DNA from: an uncultured Blautia sp.
Lineage (GTDB): Bacteria; Bacillota; Clostridia; Lachnospirales; Lachnospiraceae
Assembly (NCBI GenBank): GCA_900549015.1
Contig: URMH01000004.1
Coordinates: 1 to 64,000 of the forward strand
Direction: 5' to 3'
Length of the DNA stretch: 64,000 nt
The notes under the pieces are model-generated. The model worked only from the letters and a program-made list of their open reading frames with translations. It searched no databases and had not been told where the DNA came from. The translations under genes and the position numbers were made by a program. Numbering within the stretch: the first letter of the stretch is position 1; every line of letters begins with the position of its first letter. Positions 15,384-24,706 of the stretch are shown here, piece after piece.

Positions 15384-16735
15384 ACTTCTCCTCCAAGGGC
15401 TTTCTCTATCTTCCCTTTGTTCTTTATATAATAAATTACTCCCACTGCATCTGCAAGGATCCAGCCAATGGGAACTGCCGCCCAGATTCCCTTCACTCCA
15501 ATCATCGGAATTGCGGACAGCCCGTAGGCAAGGGCAACCCTCGTTCCGAGAGAAAGAATCGTAAGCACAACAGACATTCCCGGAAGCTTCACTGCCCTGT
15601 AAAGACCGTAGAGAAGGAAAAGGATTCCGATTCCGAAGTAAAAGCTTCCTTCTATGCGGAGATATTCCACTCCCACGGAAATAATCTCTTTTTCTGTGCC
15701 GCTCACAAAGATTTTCATAAGCGGTTCTGCAAAAATAAAGACTGCGCTGCTGATCACCGCACAGAAAAGCACGGAGGTCATAACTGCGCTTTTTATGCCT
15801 TTCTGGATTCTCTCAAATTTCTTTGCACCGTAATTCTGGGCAATAAATGTAGAAAACGCATTTCCAAAATCCTGCACCGGCATATAGGCAAAGGAATCAA
15901 TCTTCACTGCTGCCGCAAACGCAGCCATCACAACCGGCCCAAAGCTGTTTACAAGCCCCTGCACCATCAGGATTCCAAAATTCATAATCGACTGCTGCAT
16001 ACAGGTAAGAAACGAAAAACCCGCGATTTCATTGAGCATTTTCCCCTTAAAATGAACCTCTTTCAAAGACACACGAAGCTCCGGAAAATGCTTCTGCGTA
16101 TAAAAGGCGATTCCGATCCCTGACACAAACTGGGAGATGACCGTTGCCTCTGCCGCTCCTCCCACGCCCCTTTGAAATGTAAACACGAAGAGAAAATCAA
16201 GAACAATGTTTAAAACTGCCGACACGCCAAGAAACACAAGGGGTACGACAGAATTTCCGATTGCCCGAAGAAGCGCCGCATAATAATTATATAAAAAAGT
16301 GGCGCTGATCCCCACGAAAATGATTTTCAGATACTCTTCCATATAAGGGGTTACCTCTGCCGGAACCTGTAAAAGCCTTAAAATCAGCGGAAGTCCTGCA
16401 AATACAAGGATATTCAGCACAATCGTCACCGCCGCGATCAGACCAAAGGCGTGTACCATTCCCTCTTTCAGCCGTTTCCTGTCCTTCTGTCCGTACCAGA
16501 TGGAAAAAGCGGCGCCGCTTCCCATGCACATACCAAGCAGAATGGAAGTGAGAAACGTCATAAGCGTATAGGACGAACCTACTGCCGCAAGTGCATTTGC
16601 ACCCAGGAAGCGGCTTACGATCAGAGTGTCCGCGATATTATAGCACTGCTGCAGAAGATTTCCTGCCATCATGGGAAACGCAAAAAAGAGCAGGTTCTTC
16701 GTAATGTTTCCTTCTGTCAGATTTCTCTGTCTCAT
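15377..16735 (-). CDS. MATE family efflux transporter
   Basis: A 452-residue, 12-helix antiporter of the MATE/DinF type. The N-terminal FAFPMMAGNLLQQCYNIADTLIV and the internally repeated second half (GVEYLRIEGSFYFGIGILFLLYGLYRAV) fit the two-bundle fold. Such proteins expel cationic drugs or other organic compounds using Na+ or H+ gradients; the substrate here cannot be read. It has its own consensus promoter directly abutting the GH32 stop codon, and overlaps tadA at its 3' end. Confidence 0.92.
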   Translation of the reverse strand: MRQRNLTEGNITKNLLFFAFPMMAGNLLQQCYNIADTLIVSRFLGANALAAVGSSYTLMTFLTSILLGMCMGSGAAFSIWYGQKDRKRLKEGMVHAFGLIAAVTIVLNILVFAGLPLILRLLQVPAEVTPYMEEYLKIIFVGISATFLYNYYAALLRAIGNSVVPLVFLGVSAVLNIVLDFLFVFTFQRGVGGAAEATVISQFVSGIGIAFYTQKHFPELRVSLKEVHFKGKMLNEIAGFSFLTCMQQSIMNFGILMVQGLVNSFGPVVMAAFAAAVKIDSFAYMPVQDFGNAFSTFIAQNYGAKKFERIQKGIKSAVMTSVLFCAVISSAVFIFAEPLMKIFVSGTEKEIISVGVEYLRIEGSFYFGIGILFLLYGLYRAVKLPGMSVVLTILSLGTRVALAYGLSAIPMIGVKGIWAAVPIGWILADAVGVIYYIKNKGKIEKALGGEVC

Positions 16736-16764
16736 AACTTCCTCCCAAAAGTAGTTCTTCTGAA

Positions 16765-16793
16765 ATTATACGAATTTCCTGCTCTTCTGTCAA
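16765..16793 (-). promoter_or_regulatory. MATE-tadA promoter
   Basis: Consensus minus-strand TTGACA (16788-16793), 17-bp spacer, TATAAT (16765-16770). The -35 box ends one base before the GH32 stop codon. Confidence 0.88.
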
Positions 16794-18272
16794 TTAAAGG
16801 GCAATCTCATATTTTTCTATATTAATTTCTGCTTTTCCATCACAGGAAAATACAATGCCGTCCGCCTCCAGAGGAGTACAGATTGCAGCGCTGACTGCCT
16901 GAGCTCCGTCATTTACAAACAGTTCCACAGACTGTCTGTCCATAATAAAACGAAGCTTCAGGTTTTCCCCGCTTTCCTTCATATTTTCCGGAAGCTTCCA
17001 TGTTCTATGACATACTACGTCTCTTATCACTCCGCAGTATGTTCTGTCGATTGTCATTAACTGTTTCTTTCTGTGGTATGCATAGCTTGTGGTATATTCT
17101 TCATTGTGCGCAAGCTCAATAGAAAACTCATCAAACTCGTCCCCGACGATTTCTACTGTCATATCAAGAACGCGTCCGCAAATACCCTCGAGCTCCATCT
17201 CTCCGGAAATCTCCTGCCCTTTTATCATACATGGATTTTTTCTGTAATTTTTCAGTTCCTCAACAGGATTCTGGTACAATCTTCCGTCTGCGTATTTGAG
17301 TTCTCTGGGAATGGTCATCATTCCCTGCCACTTCTGTCCCAAAGGCATCACACAGGCATCCCATGACTTCATCCAGGCAATCATAACTCTTCTTCCATCT
17401 GGAAGCTCTGTTGTCTGCGGCGCATAAAAATCAAAACCATAATCAAGAGATTTCGGCGCTTCTTTCTTAAAAACATGAGTTTCTTTGTCATATTCTCCAA
17501 CAAAAAAGACCGCATTATTCCCATTATGGAATTCATATTTCTGCGCTTTCATATCCTGCGGAGAACAGATTAGAAAATGTTTGCCGTCCAGTCCAAAAAA
17601 GTCAGGGCATTCCCACATGGTTCCGATTTCTCCTGTGCTGTTTTCTGCAAGCACGGTTTCAAATTTCCATGATTCCGGAGTTTCTCCAGAAAAAAGAACA
17701 ACCTGCCCTCTCTGATCGTCATTTTTATTTCCCACAATCAGATAATATTTTCCGTCTTCCTTCCATATTTTAGGATCGCGGAAATCAATACGGCTGCATC
17801 CCTTCGGCATCATCTCGCCTGTGATCACAGGATTTCCGGAAAATTTTTCATACACTCTTCCATCGCCATATGCAAGACACTGATTCTGTCTTTCCTGTGT
17901 AGTTCCGTCAGGAAGTGTTTTTTTGCTTACGCCGGTATACATAAGAGCGTGCTTTCCATCTGCCTCCATTGCGCTTCCGGAAAAACATCCCAGCTCATCA
18001 TATTCCTGATCCGGCGCCATTGCTGCCAGAAGCATTTCCCAGGAAACCATATCCTTTGATACACAATGCCCCCAGTGCATGGGACCCCAGTCTCTTGTAT
18101 AGGGGTGATACTGGTAAAATAAATGAATTTCTCCATTGTAGAAGGAAAATCCATTCGGGTCATTCATCCAGCCAATTGGAGGCGTCACATGAAATACCGG
18201 TTTTTCCTCTGCCGGAATTTTCTGTTTTTCTTCTTTTTCGTATTTGTGAGCTTTTTCTAATTTTAAACTCAT
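16794..18272 (-). CDS. Glycoside hydrolase family 32 (sucrose/fructan hydrolase)
   Basis: A 492-residue GH32 enzyme. The three catalytic signatures are present: WMNDPNG (W35-G41, nucleophile D38), FRDPK (transition-state Asp) and WECPDFF (acid/base Glu). A five-bladed propeller is followed by a C-terminal beta-sandwich from about residue 350. There is no signal peptide, so it acts in the cytoplasm on imported sucrose, sucrose phosphate or fructo-oligosaccharides. Because the neighbouring importer is an ABC system rather than a PTS, unphosphorylated fructosides are more likely. It is last in the operon with the binding protein and two permeases (12-bp gap). Confidence 0.93.
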   Translation of the reverse strand: MSLKLEKAHKYEKEEKQKIPAEEKPVFHVTPPIGWMNDPNGFSFYNGEIHLFYQYHPYTRDWGPMHWGHCVSKDMVSWEMLLAAMAPDQEYDELGCFSGSAMEADGKHALMYTGVSKKTLPDGTTQERQNQCLAYGDGRVYEKFSGNPVITGEMMPKGCSRIDFRDPKIWKEDGKYYLIVGNKNDDQRGQVVLFSGETPESWKFETVLAENSTGEIGTMWECPDFFGLDGKHFLICSPQDMKAQKYEFHNGNNAVFFVGEYDKETHVFKKEAPKSLDYGFDFYAPQTTELPDGRRVMIAWMKSWDACVMPLGQKWQGMMTIPRELKYADGRLYQNPVEELKNYRKNPCMIKGQEISGEMELEGICGRVLDMTVEIVGDEFDEFSIELAHNEEYTTSYAYHRKKQLMTIDRTYCGVIRDVVCHRTWKLPENMKESGENLKLRFIMDRQSVELFVNDGAQAVSAAICTPLEADGIVFSCDGKAEINIEKYEIAL

Positions 18273-18284
18273 AATCTTCTCCTT

Positions 18285-19973
18285 TTATTCTGTTTTTTGC
18301 TCTTCTTTTAAGGATTCCTGGTACTTATCAAAATATTTCTGTTTGATTTTCAGATAATCAGAAAGGCCGTACTGTTCCATTTTTTTCAGATAACTGTCCC
18401 ACTCCTCGTCAATGCCGCCGTTTAAGATCCAGTCCGCCTTTTTCTGCTCTGCATACTTTTTAATATCTGTATCATACTGAGACACTTTATTTGTATCTTC
18501 AATACTCATAAATACATTTGGATATACATATTTGCTGTTCATATCTTTTAAATACGTTTCGTGCATATTGTCAAGACGCCACTTTGCATCGGTAGGCTGT
18601 GTCACATACTCACCATAATATTCATTTAAAATAGCAAGCGGTCCGTTTACAGATTGTGCTTCTCGTACTTCTACAGGAGATTCTTCGCCTAAATCCATAT
18701 GCCGAAGCATAGGCTCGCCCTTTTCATTTTCTCCCATTTCAAAAATATTAAAGGAATCTTCTTCCCCGTAAGTTCCCCAGTTATTCTGCGGAGACTGAAT
18801 AGGCGCATACATCTGGTCAATCCATGCCGCTGCAAGAGCTGTGTTTTCACAGCTTGTAGTGAGAACGCAGCGTCCTCTGTCAAATCCGCTTGTTTCACTG
18901 TTATTCTGACGGGTAATGTTTACAAGTCCGTCCGGCCCTGCAAGAGCAGGAAGCATGACATAATCGTTATAGTTATCAATATTTGAAATATCCCAGGTAA
19001 AACAAAGACCGTATCTGTGGCTTTTTCCTTTTGCCACATAAGTACTCCACTCCTGCGTAAATGCTTCCGGGTCTACAAGATTCTGTTCTACAAGACTGTG
19101 AAGCCATTTAATTCCCTCTTTATAGCCTTCCTGCACAGTTGTGTAAATCACTTCTCCCTCATCTGTCACTGCAAAGTGATCGCCTGTATCTCCATATCCT
19201 TCTCCGAATCCGTTGATCAGGATAGCAGGATCCTGGTCGCCGTTATTGATGATAAAGGACATGGGGATCACATCTCCCTCTATCTGGAACTCTTTTTCCA
19301 GTTCGTCCGCATGATCGCGAAAAGCGATCAGAACCTTCTCAAGCTCCGCTGTTGTTTTCGGCACCTCAAGTCCGAGAAAATCAAGCCACTTTTTATTAAT
19401 ATACGGAATATTTCCGATTGCCTGGATCGCTTCTTTTCCTTCTCCAAGCTGCTCAATCCAGGGGAAAGAATAAATATGTCCGTCCGGTGCTGTACACATG
19501 GTTCTGTATTCCGGATATTTTTCAAATACAGCCTGAAGATTTGGCATATATTTGTCAATCAGGTTTTCCAGAGGAATAATGATTCCCTGTTTTGCATAAC
19601 GAAGTAAATCATACTCATTCATTCCTGCGTTAAACAGCCCGTCCGGCAGATTGCCAAACTGGGCAAGCGCCAGGTTTTTCTTATCTGCAAACTGGTCTGC
19701 CACAAAGCAGGTCCAGTCAATATGTACGTTTGTCTGTTCTTCCAGTCTTTTGAATATTTCCCGTTCGTTTGGTTCCTGCGTAGAAGTTGCCGGAGCGTTT
19801 GTAATAAAAGACAGTTCTGCTTTTTCTTCCAGAGGAAATGTTACTTCCTCAACAGGAGTATCCGGATTAATATTTGCTTTCATGCGCTCTTCTTTTCCGC
19901 ATCCTGTAACGGAAAACATAAGAGCTGCCGAAAGCCCCGCTGCAACGAAAACTTTCATATTTCTTTTCATCAT
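18285..19973 (-). CDS. ABC transporter substrate-binding lipoprotein
   Basis: A 562-residue extracellular solute-binding protein of the large LplA-like class. The N-terminus is a lipoprotein signal with lipobox VTGC (Cys25). The mature part is rich in aromatic residues, typical for oligosaccharide binding, e.g. FNAGMNEYDLLRYAKQGIIIPLENL. The adjacent cytoplasmic GH32 points to short fructans or sucrose as ligand. It lies 16 bp after the second permease gene. No ATPase gene is in the operon; such importers commonly share an MsmK/MsiK-type ATPase encoded elsewhere. Confidence 0.9.
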   Translation of the reverse strand: MMKRNMKVFVAAGLSAALMFSVTGCGKEERMKANINPDTPVEEVTFPLEEKAELSFITNAPATSTQEPNEREIFKRLEEQTNVHIDWTCFVADQFADKKNLALAQFGNLPDGLFNAGMNEYDLLRYAKQGIIIPLENLIDKYMPNLQAVFEKYPEYRTMCTAPDGHIYSFPWIEQLGEGKEAIQAIGNIPYINKKWLDFLGLEVPKTTAELEKVLIAFRDHADELEKEFQIEGDVIPMSFIINNGDQDPAILINGFGEGYGDTGDHFAVTDEGEVIYTTVQEGYKEGIKWLHSLVEQNLVDPEAFTQEWSTYVAKGKSHRYGLCFTWDISNIDNYNDYVMLPALAGPDGLVNITRQNNSETSGFDRGRCVLTTSCENTALAAAWIDQMYAPIQSPQNNWGTYGEEDSFNIFEMGENEKGEPMLRHMDLGEESPVEVREAQSVNGPLAILNEYYGEYVTQPTDAKWRLDNMHETYLKDMNSKYVYPNVFMSIEDTNKVSQYDTDIKKYAEQKKADWILNGGIDEEWDSYLKKMEQYGLSDYLKIKQKYFDKYQESLKEEQKTE

Positions 19974-19989
19974 CTTTTCCTCCTTCTCA

Positions 19990-20886
19990 TCAGCCTTTTA
20001 CAGAACCAACCATGATTCCCTTATCAAAATACTTCTGGAAAAACGGATACATAACCAGAAGAGGAAGACTGGATACTACAATTGTGGCATATTTCAAAAG
20101 CTCGGCTACTTTCGCCATTTCTGCTGTACTTTGAATATCTGCAATCATTCCCGGCTGCGGTGTATTCTGAACCAGGATAGAGCGAAGCACAAGCTGAAGA
20201 GGCTGAAGATTTGCATCGTTTAAATAAATCATTGCGTCAAAATAGCTGTTCCACATTCCAACAAAAGAATAAAGCGCCAGAACTGCGATAATCGGTTTGC
20301 AAACCGGCATCATAATCTGGAAGAAATGCTGAATCTCATTTGCGCCGTCAATAGCAGATGCCTCTCGAAGTTCCTTTGGAATGGACTGATAATACGTTCT
20401 TGCCAGAATCATATTCCACACATTAAATGCGCCCGGAATCAAAACAGCCCAAATTGTATTTACCATGTGAAGCTGATTGATCAAAATGAAAGTCGGCATC
20501 AGACCACCGCCAAAAAACATAGTAATGATAAAGATAGTATTAAAAAACTTTCTTCCCACAAATTCTTTTTTTGACATTGGATATGCAGCAAGCAAAGTAA
20601 CAAAAACAGAAATTACAGTAAATGCTGCTGAATAAAAAAAGGAATTTAAAAATCCTCTCCATATCATTCCATTTTCCAAAACTCTTCTGTATGCATCCAG
20701 AGTCCAGTCTTTTATATTAAGACTGATTCCTCTGCTGTTTAATACATTGGGATCCATAAAGGAAGCTGCCACCACATATACAAGGGGAACGAGAACTGCC
20801 AGTACAAAAAGGCCGAGAAGGACGTAGCCTGTTCCCAGTATCGCTTTATCAGCCGCCCCAAGCTTCATTTTTCTTCTTGTTTCCAT
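19990..20886 (-). CDS. Carbohydrate ABC transporter permease (LplC-like)
   Basis: A 298-residue inner-membrane permease with six predicted helices and the EAA loop ELREASAIDGANEIQHFFQIMMP that docks the ATPase. The frame begins with a TTG at 20895 that abuts GGAGG, so the ATG at 20886, nine bases from GGAGG, is the better start. It ends with FFQKYFDKGIMVGSVKG, a tail typical of LplC/YtcP-type permeases. It pairs with the upstream permease. Confidence 0.93.
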   Translation of the reverse strand: METRRKMKLGAADKAILGTGYVLLGLFVLAVLVPLVYVVAASFMDPNVLNSRGISLNIKDWTLDAYRRVLENGMIWRGFLNSFFYSAAFTVISVFVTLLAAYPMSKKEFVGRKFFNTIFIITMFFGGGLMPTFILINQLHMVNTIWAVLIPGAFNVWNMILARTYYQSIPKELREASAIDGANEIQHFFQIMMPVCKPIIAVLALYSFVGMWNSYFDAMIYLNDANLQPLQLVLRSILVQNTPQPGMIADIQSTAEMAKVAELLKYATIVVSSLPLLVMYPFFQKYFDKGIMVGSVKG

Positions 20887-20899
20887 ACTGTACAACCTC

Positions 20900-21835
20900 C
20901 TATAATCCTTCGCCTTCGTTTAACTTTTTCACTACCCAGTTGACTGCGATCAGAAGAATCACATTGATCACAGAGTTAAAAAGACCTACTGCAGTTGAAT
21001 AGCCGTAATCTCCATTTAACAAACCAATCTTATATACATATGTAGATAAAATTTCAGATGCCGGAATGTTCATATCTGTCTGAAGCGCATATGCCTTTTC
21101 AAATCCGATGCTCATAATATTTCCAGCCTGTAAAATAAACTGAATTACAACAATATTTTTAATTGCAGGAAGCTCTACATAACGAATCTGCTGAAAAATA
21201 TTTGCACCATCCACAATGGCCGCCTCCTCAAGGTCTTTACTCGCATTGGAAAGAGCCGCCGTATACATAATGGACGCCCAGCCTGCAGTCTGCCAGATTC
21301 CGCTTGCAATATAAATACTGCGGAATGCTTCCGGCATCGTCATCCAGTTGGTGTCAAGCCCGAGAGCCTGATTAATCGGACCTACCGGAGACAGGAACAT
21401 ACGCACCATACCGCAGAGGACAATAACAGAAATAAAATTCGGCGCGTAAATTAAAAGCTGGATTTTTTTCCGGATTCCTGCCAGACGGATACGGTTTAAC
21501 AAAAGCGCCAGAATAATCGGAACCGGAAATCCCCACAGCAACCCAAACAGACTGAGTTTTAAAGTATTCATAAGGTAATTCATAAAATCGGGCGAAGATA
21601 AAAATCTCCGGAAATACTCAAGCCCTACCCATTCACTTCCAAATATTCCATCAATTACATTGTAATCCTCAAATGCAATCAGTACGCCTCCCATCGGAAG
21701 ATACTTAAAAATTACAGTCAGAAGAATGGCTGGCATTAAAAAGAATATGTATAGCTGCCAGTTTTTTCTGATGTACCCCAGTTTCTTTGCCGCTGTCTGC
21801 CTGACTGCGGTTTTTCCCTTTGCAGGTGTTCTCAT
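20900..21835 (-). CDS. Carbohydrate ABC transporter permease (LplB-like)
   Basis: A 311-residue permease from the ATG at 21835, where GGAGG is eight bases upstream; the frame is open to a TTG at 21868, but that leader would contain the ribosome site. It has six helices and the EAA motif DLEEAAIVDGANIFQQIRYVELP. N-terminal basic residues precede the first helix (LYIFFLMPAILLTVIF). This is the first gene of the fructan import operon; its promoter carries a strong palindromic operator. Confidence 0.92.
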   Translation of the reverse strand: MRTPAKGKTAVRQTAAKKLGYIRKNWQLYIFFLMPAILLTVIFKYLPMGGVLIAFEDYNVIDGIFGSEWVGLEYFRRFLSSPDFMNYLMNTLKLSLFGLLWGFPVPIILALLLNRIRLAGIRKKIQLLIYAPNFISVIVLCGMVRMFLSPVGPINQALGLDTNWMTMPEAFRSIYIASGIWQTAGWASIMYTAALSNASKDLEEAAIVDGANIFQQIRYVELPAIKNIVVIQFILQAGNIMSIGFEKAYALQTDMNIPASEILSTYVYKIGLLNGDYGYSTAVGLFNSVINVILLIAVNWVVKKLNEGEGL

Positions 21836-21886
21836 TTCTCTTTCCTCCGTTTCCTTTTGTTTTTTCAAGAACGTTCCAATGTTTAT

Positions 21887-21915
21887 ATAACCGGTAAAGT
21901 AACCGGTTACTTTAC
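21887..21915. promoter_or_regulatory. Operator 1 of the fructan operon
   Basis: A perfect 22-bp palindrome centred on TAACCGGTTA occupies 21894-21915 (core arms TAAAGTAACC and GGTTACTTTA). A further half-like copy, ATAACCGGTAA, adjoins at 21887-21897. It lies immediately downstream of the -10 box of the operon promoter, where a bound LacI-type repressor would block transcription. Confidence 0.85.
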
Positions 21916-21919
21916 TTTG

Positions 21920-21948
21920 ATATTACACCCGGAAAGCCGGTCTGTCAA
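21920..21948 (-). promoter_or_regulatory. Fructan operon promoter
   Basis: Minus-strand TTGACA (21943-21948), 17-bp spacer, TAATAT (21920-21925). Operator 1 begins four bases downstream of the -10 box. Confidence 0.88.
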
Positions 21949-21974
21949 TAGATTTAAACAAACTTTCAAAAATA

Positions 21975-22002
21975 AAATAACCGGTTCCGTAACCAGTTAT
22001 TT
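21975..22002. promoter_or_regulatory. Operator 2 beside the divergent lacI gene
   Basis: AAATAACCGGTT and AACCAGTTATTT form an inverted repeat around a 4-bp centre with one mismatch. It contains two copies of the TAACCGGTTA-like core and lies directly upstream of the -35 box of the divergent regulator, 60 bp from operator 1. Looping between the two is possible. Confidence 0.75.
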
Positions 22003-22007
22003 CAGCA

Positions 22008-22036
22008 TTGCTTTTTCTCTTTATTCTTGCTATACT
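22008..22036 (+). promoter_or_regulatory. Promoter of the fructan-locus LacI gene
   Basis: TTGCTT (22008-22013), 17-bp spacer, TATACT (22031-22036), followed by AGGGG ahead of the ATG at 22076. Confidence 0.7.
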
Positions 22037-22075
22037 TATCTTTAATAAATTTACAGAAAGCAGGGGTACTTATTT

Positions 22076-23101
22076 ATGGCTGCAAAAAAAGTTACGTTTG
22101 CAGATATTGCAAAATACACCAATTTTTCCAAAACAACTATCTCCAGATATTTTAATAATCCCGATTCTCTCACCCTTGAAAATCAGAAAAAAATAGCCAG
22201 AGCCCTGGATGAATTAGGTTATCAGGAAAATAAGCTTGCCAAAGTTCTAGCAAATGGAAAAAGCGAATTTGTAGGAATCATCATCCCTAATCTTTATCTT
22301 CACTATTATTCTGAAATGTTAAATCAGATCCTCTCCAGTTACTCCGACTACCATTACAAATTCCTTGTTTTTGTGAACAGCGACAAAAAAGAACTGGAAC
22401 AGCAGTATCTCGACGAACTGATGGCTTATAAAATCGAGGGGCTGATCGTATTAAGCCACACTTTTCCCTCAGAAGAGCTCGCTTCTTATCATATCCCCGT
22501 TGTTGCCATTGAAAGAGAAGCCGAGCATATATGCAGCGTAGATACTGACAACTACATGGGAGCCGTACAGGCAGCCTCTCTTCTCATTCACAACGACTGT
22601 GATGTTCTGATCCACATCAATGTGCCTGTCCCGGAAAAAGTACCCGCTTTCCAGCGTATTCGAGGTTTCGAGGACACCTGCCGGGAGCAGAATCTTCCAT
22701 ATAAACTTCTCCTGCGTGATCTGGGAAATACATATGAGACAACTTTTGAGGCAATCAAAGAAGTATTTGAAGAAATCGAAGCTTCTTATCCCGGCAAGAA
22801 AAAAGGTGTTTTTCTTGCAAATGATACTTACGCCAATATTTTCCTGAACCTTGTTTTTCAGAAATACGGAAAGCTTCCCGAGGATTATCAGATTGTAGGA
22901 TTTGACAATTCTCCTATTGCAAACGAGGCAATTCTCCCCATTACTACAGTGGGACAGCAGATTGACAAAATCGCCAGAACTGCAATGGAGCTCCTTGTCC
23001 TTCAGATGAACGAAATGAAAAAAAGAAAACCGAACCCTTTAAAAGCGCCTGTCCATAAACAGATCACGCCAGTTCTTATCCGCCGTAATACAACGGATTA
23101 A
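22076..23101 (+). CDS. LacI family regulator of the fructan locus
   Basis: A 341-residue regulator with a LacI helix-turn-helix at residues 6-25 (TFADIAKYTNFSKTTISRYF), hinge region, and a sugar-binding sensor domain (FVGIIIPNLYLHYYSEMLNQI; GVFLANDTYANIFLNLVF; IVGFDNSPIANEAILP). It is divergent from the importer/GH32 operon, and TAACCGGTTA operators lie between. It is therefore very likely the sucrose/fructan-responsive repressor of that operon; the inducer itself is inference. The nrdG-like gene follows 27 bp later on the same strand and may be cotranscribed. Confidence 0.9.
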   Translation: MAAKKVTFADIAKYTNFSKTTISRYFNNPDSLTLENQKKIARALDELGYQENKLAKVLANGKSEFVGIIIPNLYLHYYSEMLNQILSSYSDYHYKFLVFVNSDKKELEQQYLDELMAYKIEGLIVLSHTFPSEELASYHIPVVAIEREAEHICSVDTDNYMGAVQAASLLIHNDCDVLIHINVPVPEKVPAFQRIRGFEDTCREQNLPYKLLLRDLGNTYETTFEAIKEVFEEIEASYPGKKKGVFLANDTYANIFLNLVFQKYGKLPEDYQIVGFDNSPIANEAILPITTVGQQIDKIARTAMELLVLQMNEMKKRKPNPLKAPVHKQITPVLIRRNTTD

Positions 23102-23128
23102 ATTTCAAAATCCGAGGAGGTTTCAAGT

Positions 23129-23824
23129 ATGAAAATCTGTGGTTTTAACAAAACAACTTTATTAGATTATCCCGGACGTGTTGCCTGTACTATATTTTCA
23201 GGCTGCTGCAATTTCCGCTGTCCCTTCTGCCAGAACGGCGGACTTGTGGTAAGCCCGGAAGACCAGCCGGAATATTCCAGAGAAGAAATTCTCTCTTTCC
23301 TGAAAAAAAGGCAGGGGATTCTTGATGGGGTATGCGTCTCAGGCGGAGAGCCTACCCTCTCCCCCTCCCTCGGCTCACTTCTTCAGGACATAAAAAATCT
23401 TGGCTACTCCATAAAGCTTGACACAAACGGTTCCCGTCCCGACACGCTGAAATCCCTTGCAGAAGACGGACTGATCGATATGGTCGCTATGGACATTAAA
23501 ACAAGTCCCGGACGATATTCCGTTCTTACCGGCATTCCTCACCCGGATTTAAACGCCATATATGAATCTGTGGATTTTCTGATGAGCGGAAATCTTGATT
23601 ACGAATTTCGAACGACTGTTGTAAAAGAGCTTCATAAAGAAAGTGATTTCCGCGAAATCGGAATGTGGCTTAAAGGTGCAAAAGCCTACTATCTCCAGGC
23701 TTACCGCGACTCGGAAGAAGTCCTTCAGCCTGGATTTAGCAGTTATTCCCGGGAAGAATTATTGCACTTTCGTTCCATTCTTCTGGAATCCATCTCTCTG
23801 GTTGAAATCCGGGGAATTGATTAA
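23129..23824 (+). CDS. NrdG-type radical SAM activating enzyme
   Basis: A 231-residue radical SAM protein. The iron-sulfur motif CNFRCPFC (cysteines in a C-x3-C-x2-C pattern, about residues 27-34) follows TTLLDYPGRVACTIF, and SGGEPTL is the SAM-binding GGE motif. This fits the NrdG2 subgroup annotated as anaerobic ribonucleotide reductase activating protein, which makes the glycyl radical on NrdD. No nrdD is in the window, so another glycyl-radical partner is possible. GAGGAGG precedes the ATG. The last 66 bases overlap the convergent DUF6128 gene. Confidence 0.85.
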   Translation: MKICGFNKTTLLDYPGRVACTIFSGCCNFRCPFCQNGGLVVSPEDQPEYSREEILSFLKKRQGILDGVCVSGGEPTLSPSLGSLLQDIKNLGYSIKLDTNGSRPDTLKSLAEDGLIDMVAMDIKTSPGRYSVLTGIPHPDLNAIYESVDFLMSGNLDYEFRTTVVKELHKESDFREIGMWLKGAKAYYLQAYRDSEEVLQPGFSSYSREELLHFRSILLESISLVEIRGID

Positions 23825-24706
23825 CCGGTACCAGTAGCCTCCCTGCCTGCCTGAAACCTGGATTTCCCGGCTTTTTCGAAAAAAAGGAAATCCGAACATA
23901 TTCGCCATAAAGCGTTCCTGCTGGTCGTATATGCCCGGCACACCGAGAATCTGCTGCCCGTTTTCTTTTTTACATAAAAGAAGATGTCCAAAATTATAAT
24001 ATCCGTACAAAAGGAACCTGTTTTGCCGTAAGGGACAGTTTTTTCCGGAAAAACAGGAGAGGTCACCCGGCTTTATTTTTCTGCAGTTAAAAAAATCTCC
24101 GTCTTCAAAAGGAGTATACGGTTCTCCGGGCATATGGCGTTCCTGCTGCACTTCTGTCGCGGTCACGTTTTCCTCTTCTGTGGGCGGCTCATTCTGCTCT
24201 GAAACTTCTGCCTCTCTCTTTCCCTTTTCCGGTAATACTTTTTCAGCTTCTTCCCCTGCCCTTTTTTTGCTCTTCTCATCTGTCGTCTCTTTTAAGGTCT
24301 CTTCCTCCTCTTTTGAAAATTCTTCAAACAGATCCGGTATAATTTCTATATCGTCCCATTCTGTCCCGAAGAATGCGCCAAGCTCTGTCAGAAACGCCAT
24401 TCCCCCAATCTCTTCCAGCGCCACCCTCTGTCCTCCTATGTTCCGGGGTGAAGTTTCCAGAATATGACTAACTCCGTTCGCCTCTGTTTTGCAGGAGCCA
24501 AGGAGAATCCCTCTCATTTTCTTCTCCTCTCTTACAAAAGCATAACTTTTACATTCTGTGCCTGCCAAAATCCCCGGGCACTGCAGATGCAGCTCCATTG
24601 TACACCGTTCTCCCCACGACTCCACTTTTACAAATCCACAGTTCTCCTCTTTCTTTCCTTTTCTGTATTCATATACATAAGCAACAAAACGCCTGTATTC
24701 TCCCAA
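23759..24706 (-). CDS. DUF6128-like protein
   Basis: A 315-residue protein resembling DUF6128 proteins of Lachnospiraceae. The first 120 residues are a compact domain (RRFVAYVYEYRKG; MELHLQCPGI; GILLGSCKTE), then a Glu/Lys-rich disordered linker (about 125-200), then a C-terminal domain with CRKIKPGDLSCFSGKNCPLRQNRFLLYGYYNFGHLLL and GVPGIYDQQERFMANMFGFPFF. Function unknown. The start is TTG, with GGAGGG about seven bases upstream. The C-terminal 22 codons overlap the convergent nrdG-like gene, and both frames stay intact. Confidence 0.75.
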   Translation of the reverse strand: MGEYRRFVAYVYEYRKGKKEENCGFVKVESWGERCTMELHLQCPGILAGTECKSYAFVREEKKMRGILLGSCKTEANGVSHILETSPRNIGGQRVALEEIGGMAFLTELGAFFGTEWDDIEIIPDLFEEFSKEEEETLKETTDEKSKKRAGEEAEKVLPEKGKREAEVSEQNEPPTEEENVTATEVQQERHMPGEPYTPFEDGDFFNCRKIKPGDLSCFSGKNCPLRQNRFLLYGYYNFGHLLLCKKENGQQILGVPGIYDQQERFMANMFGFPFFRKSREIQVSGRQGGYWYRLINSPDFNQRDGFQKNGTKVQ

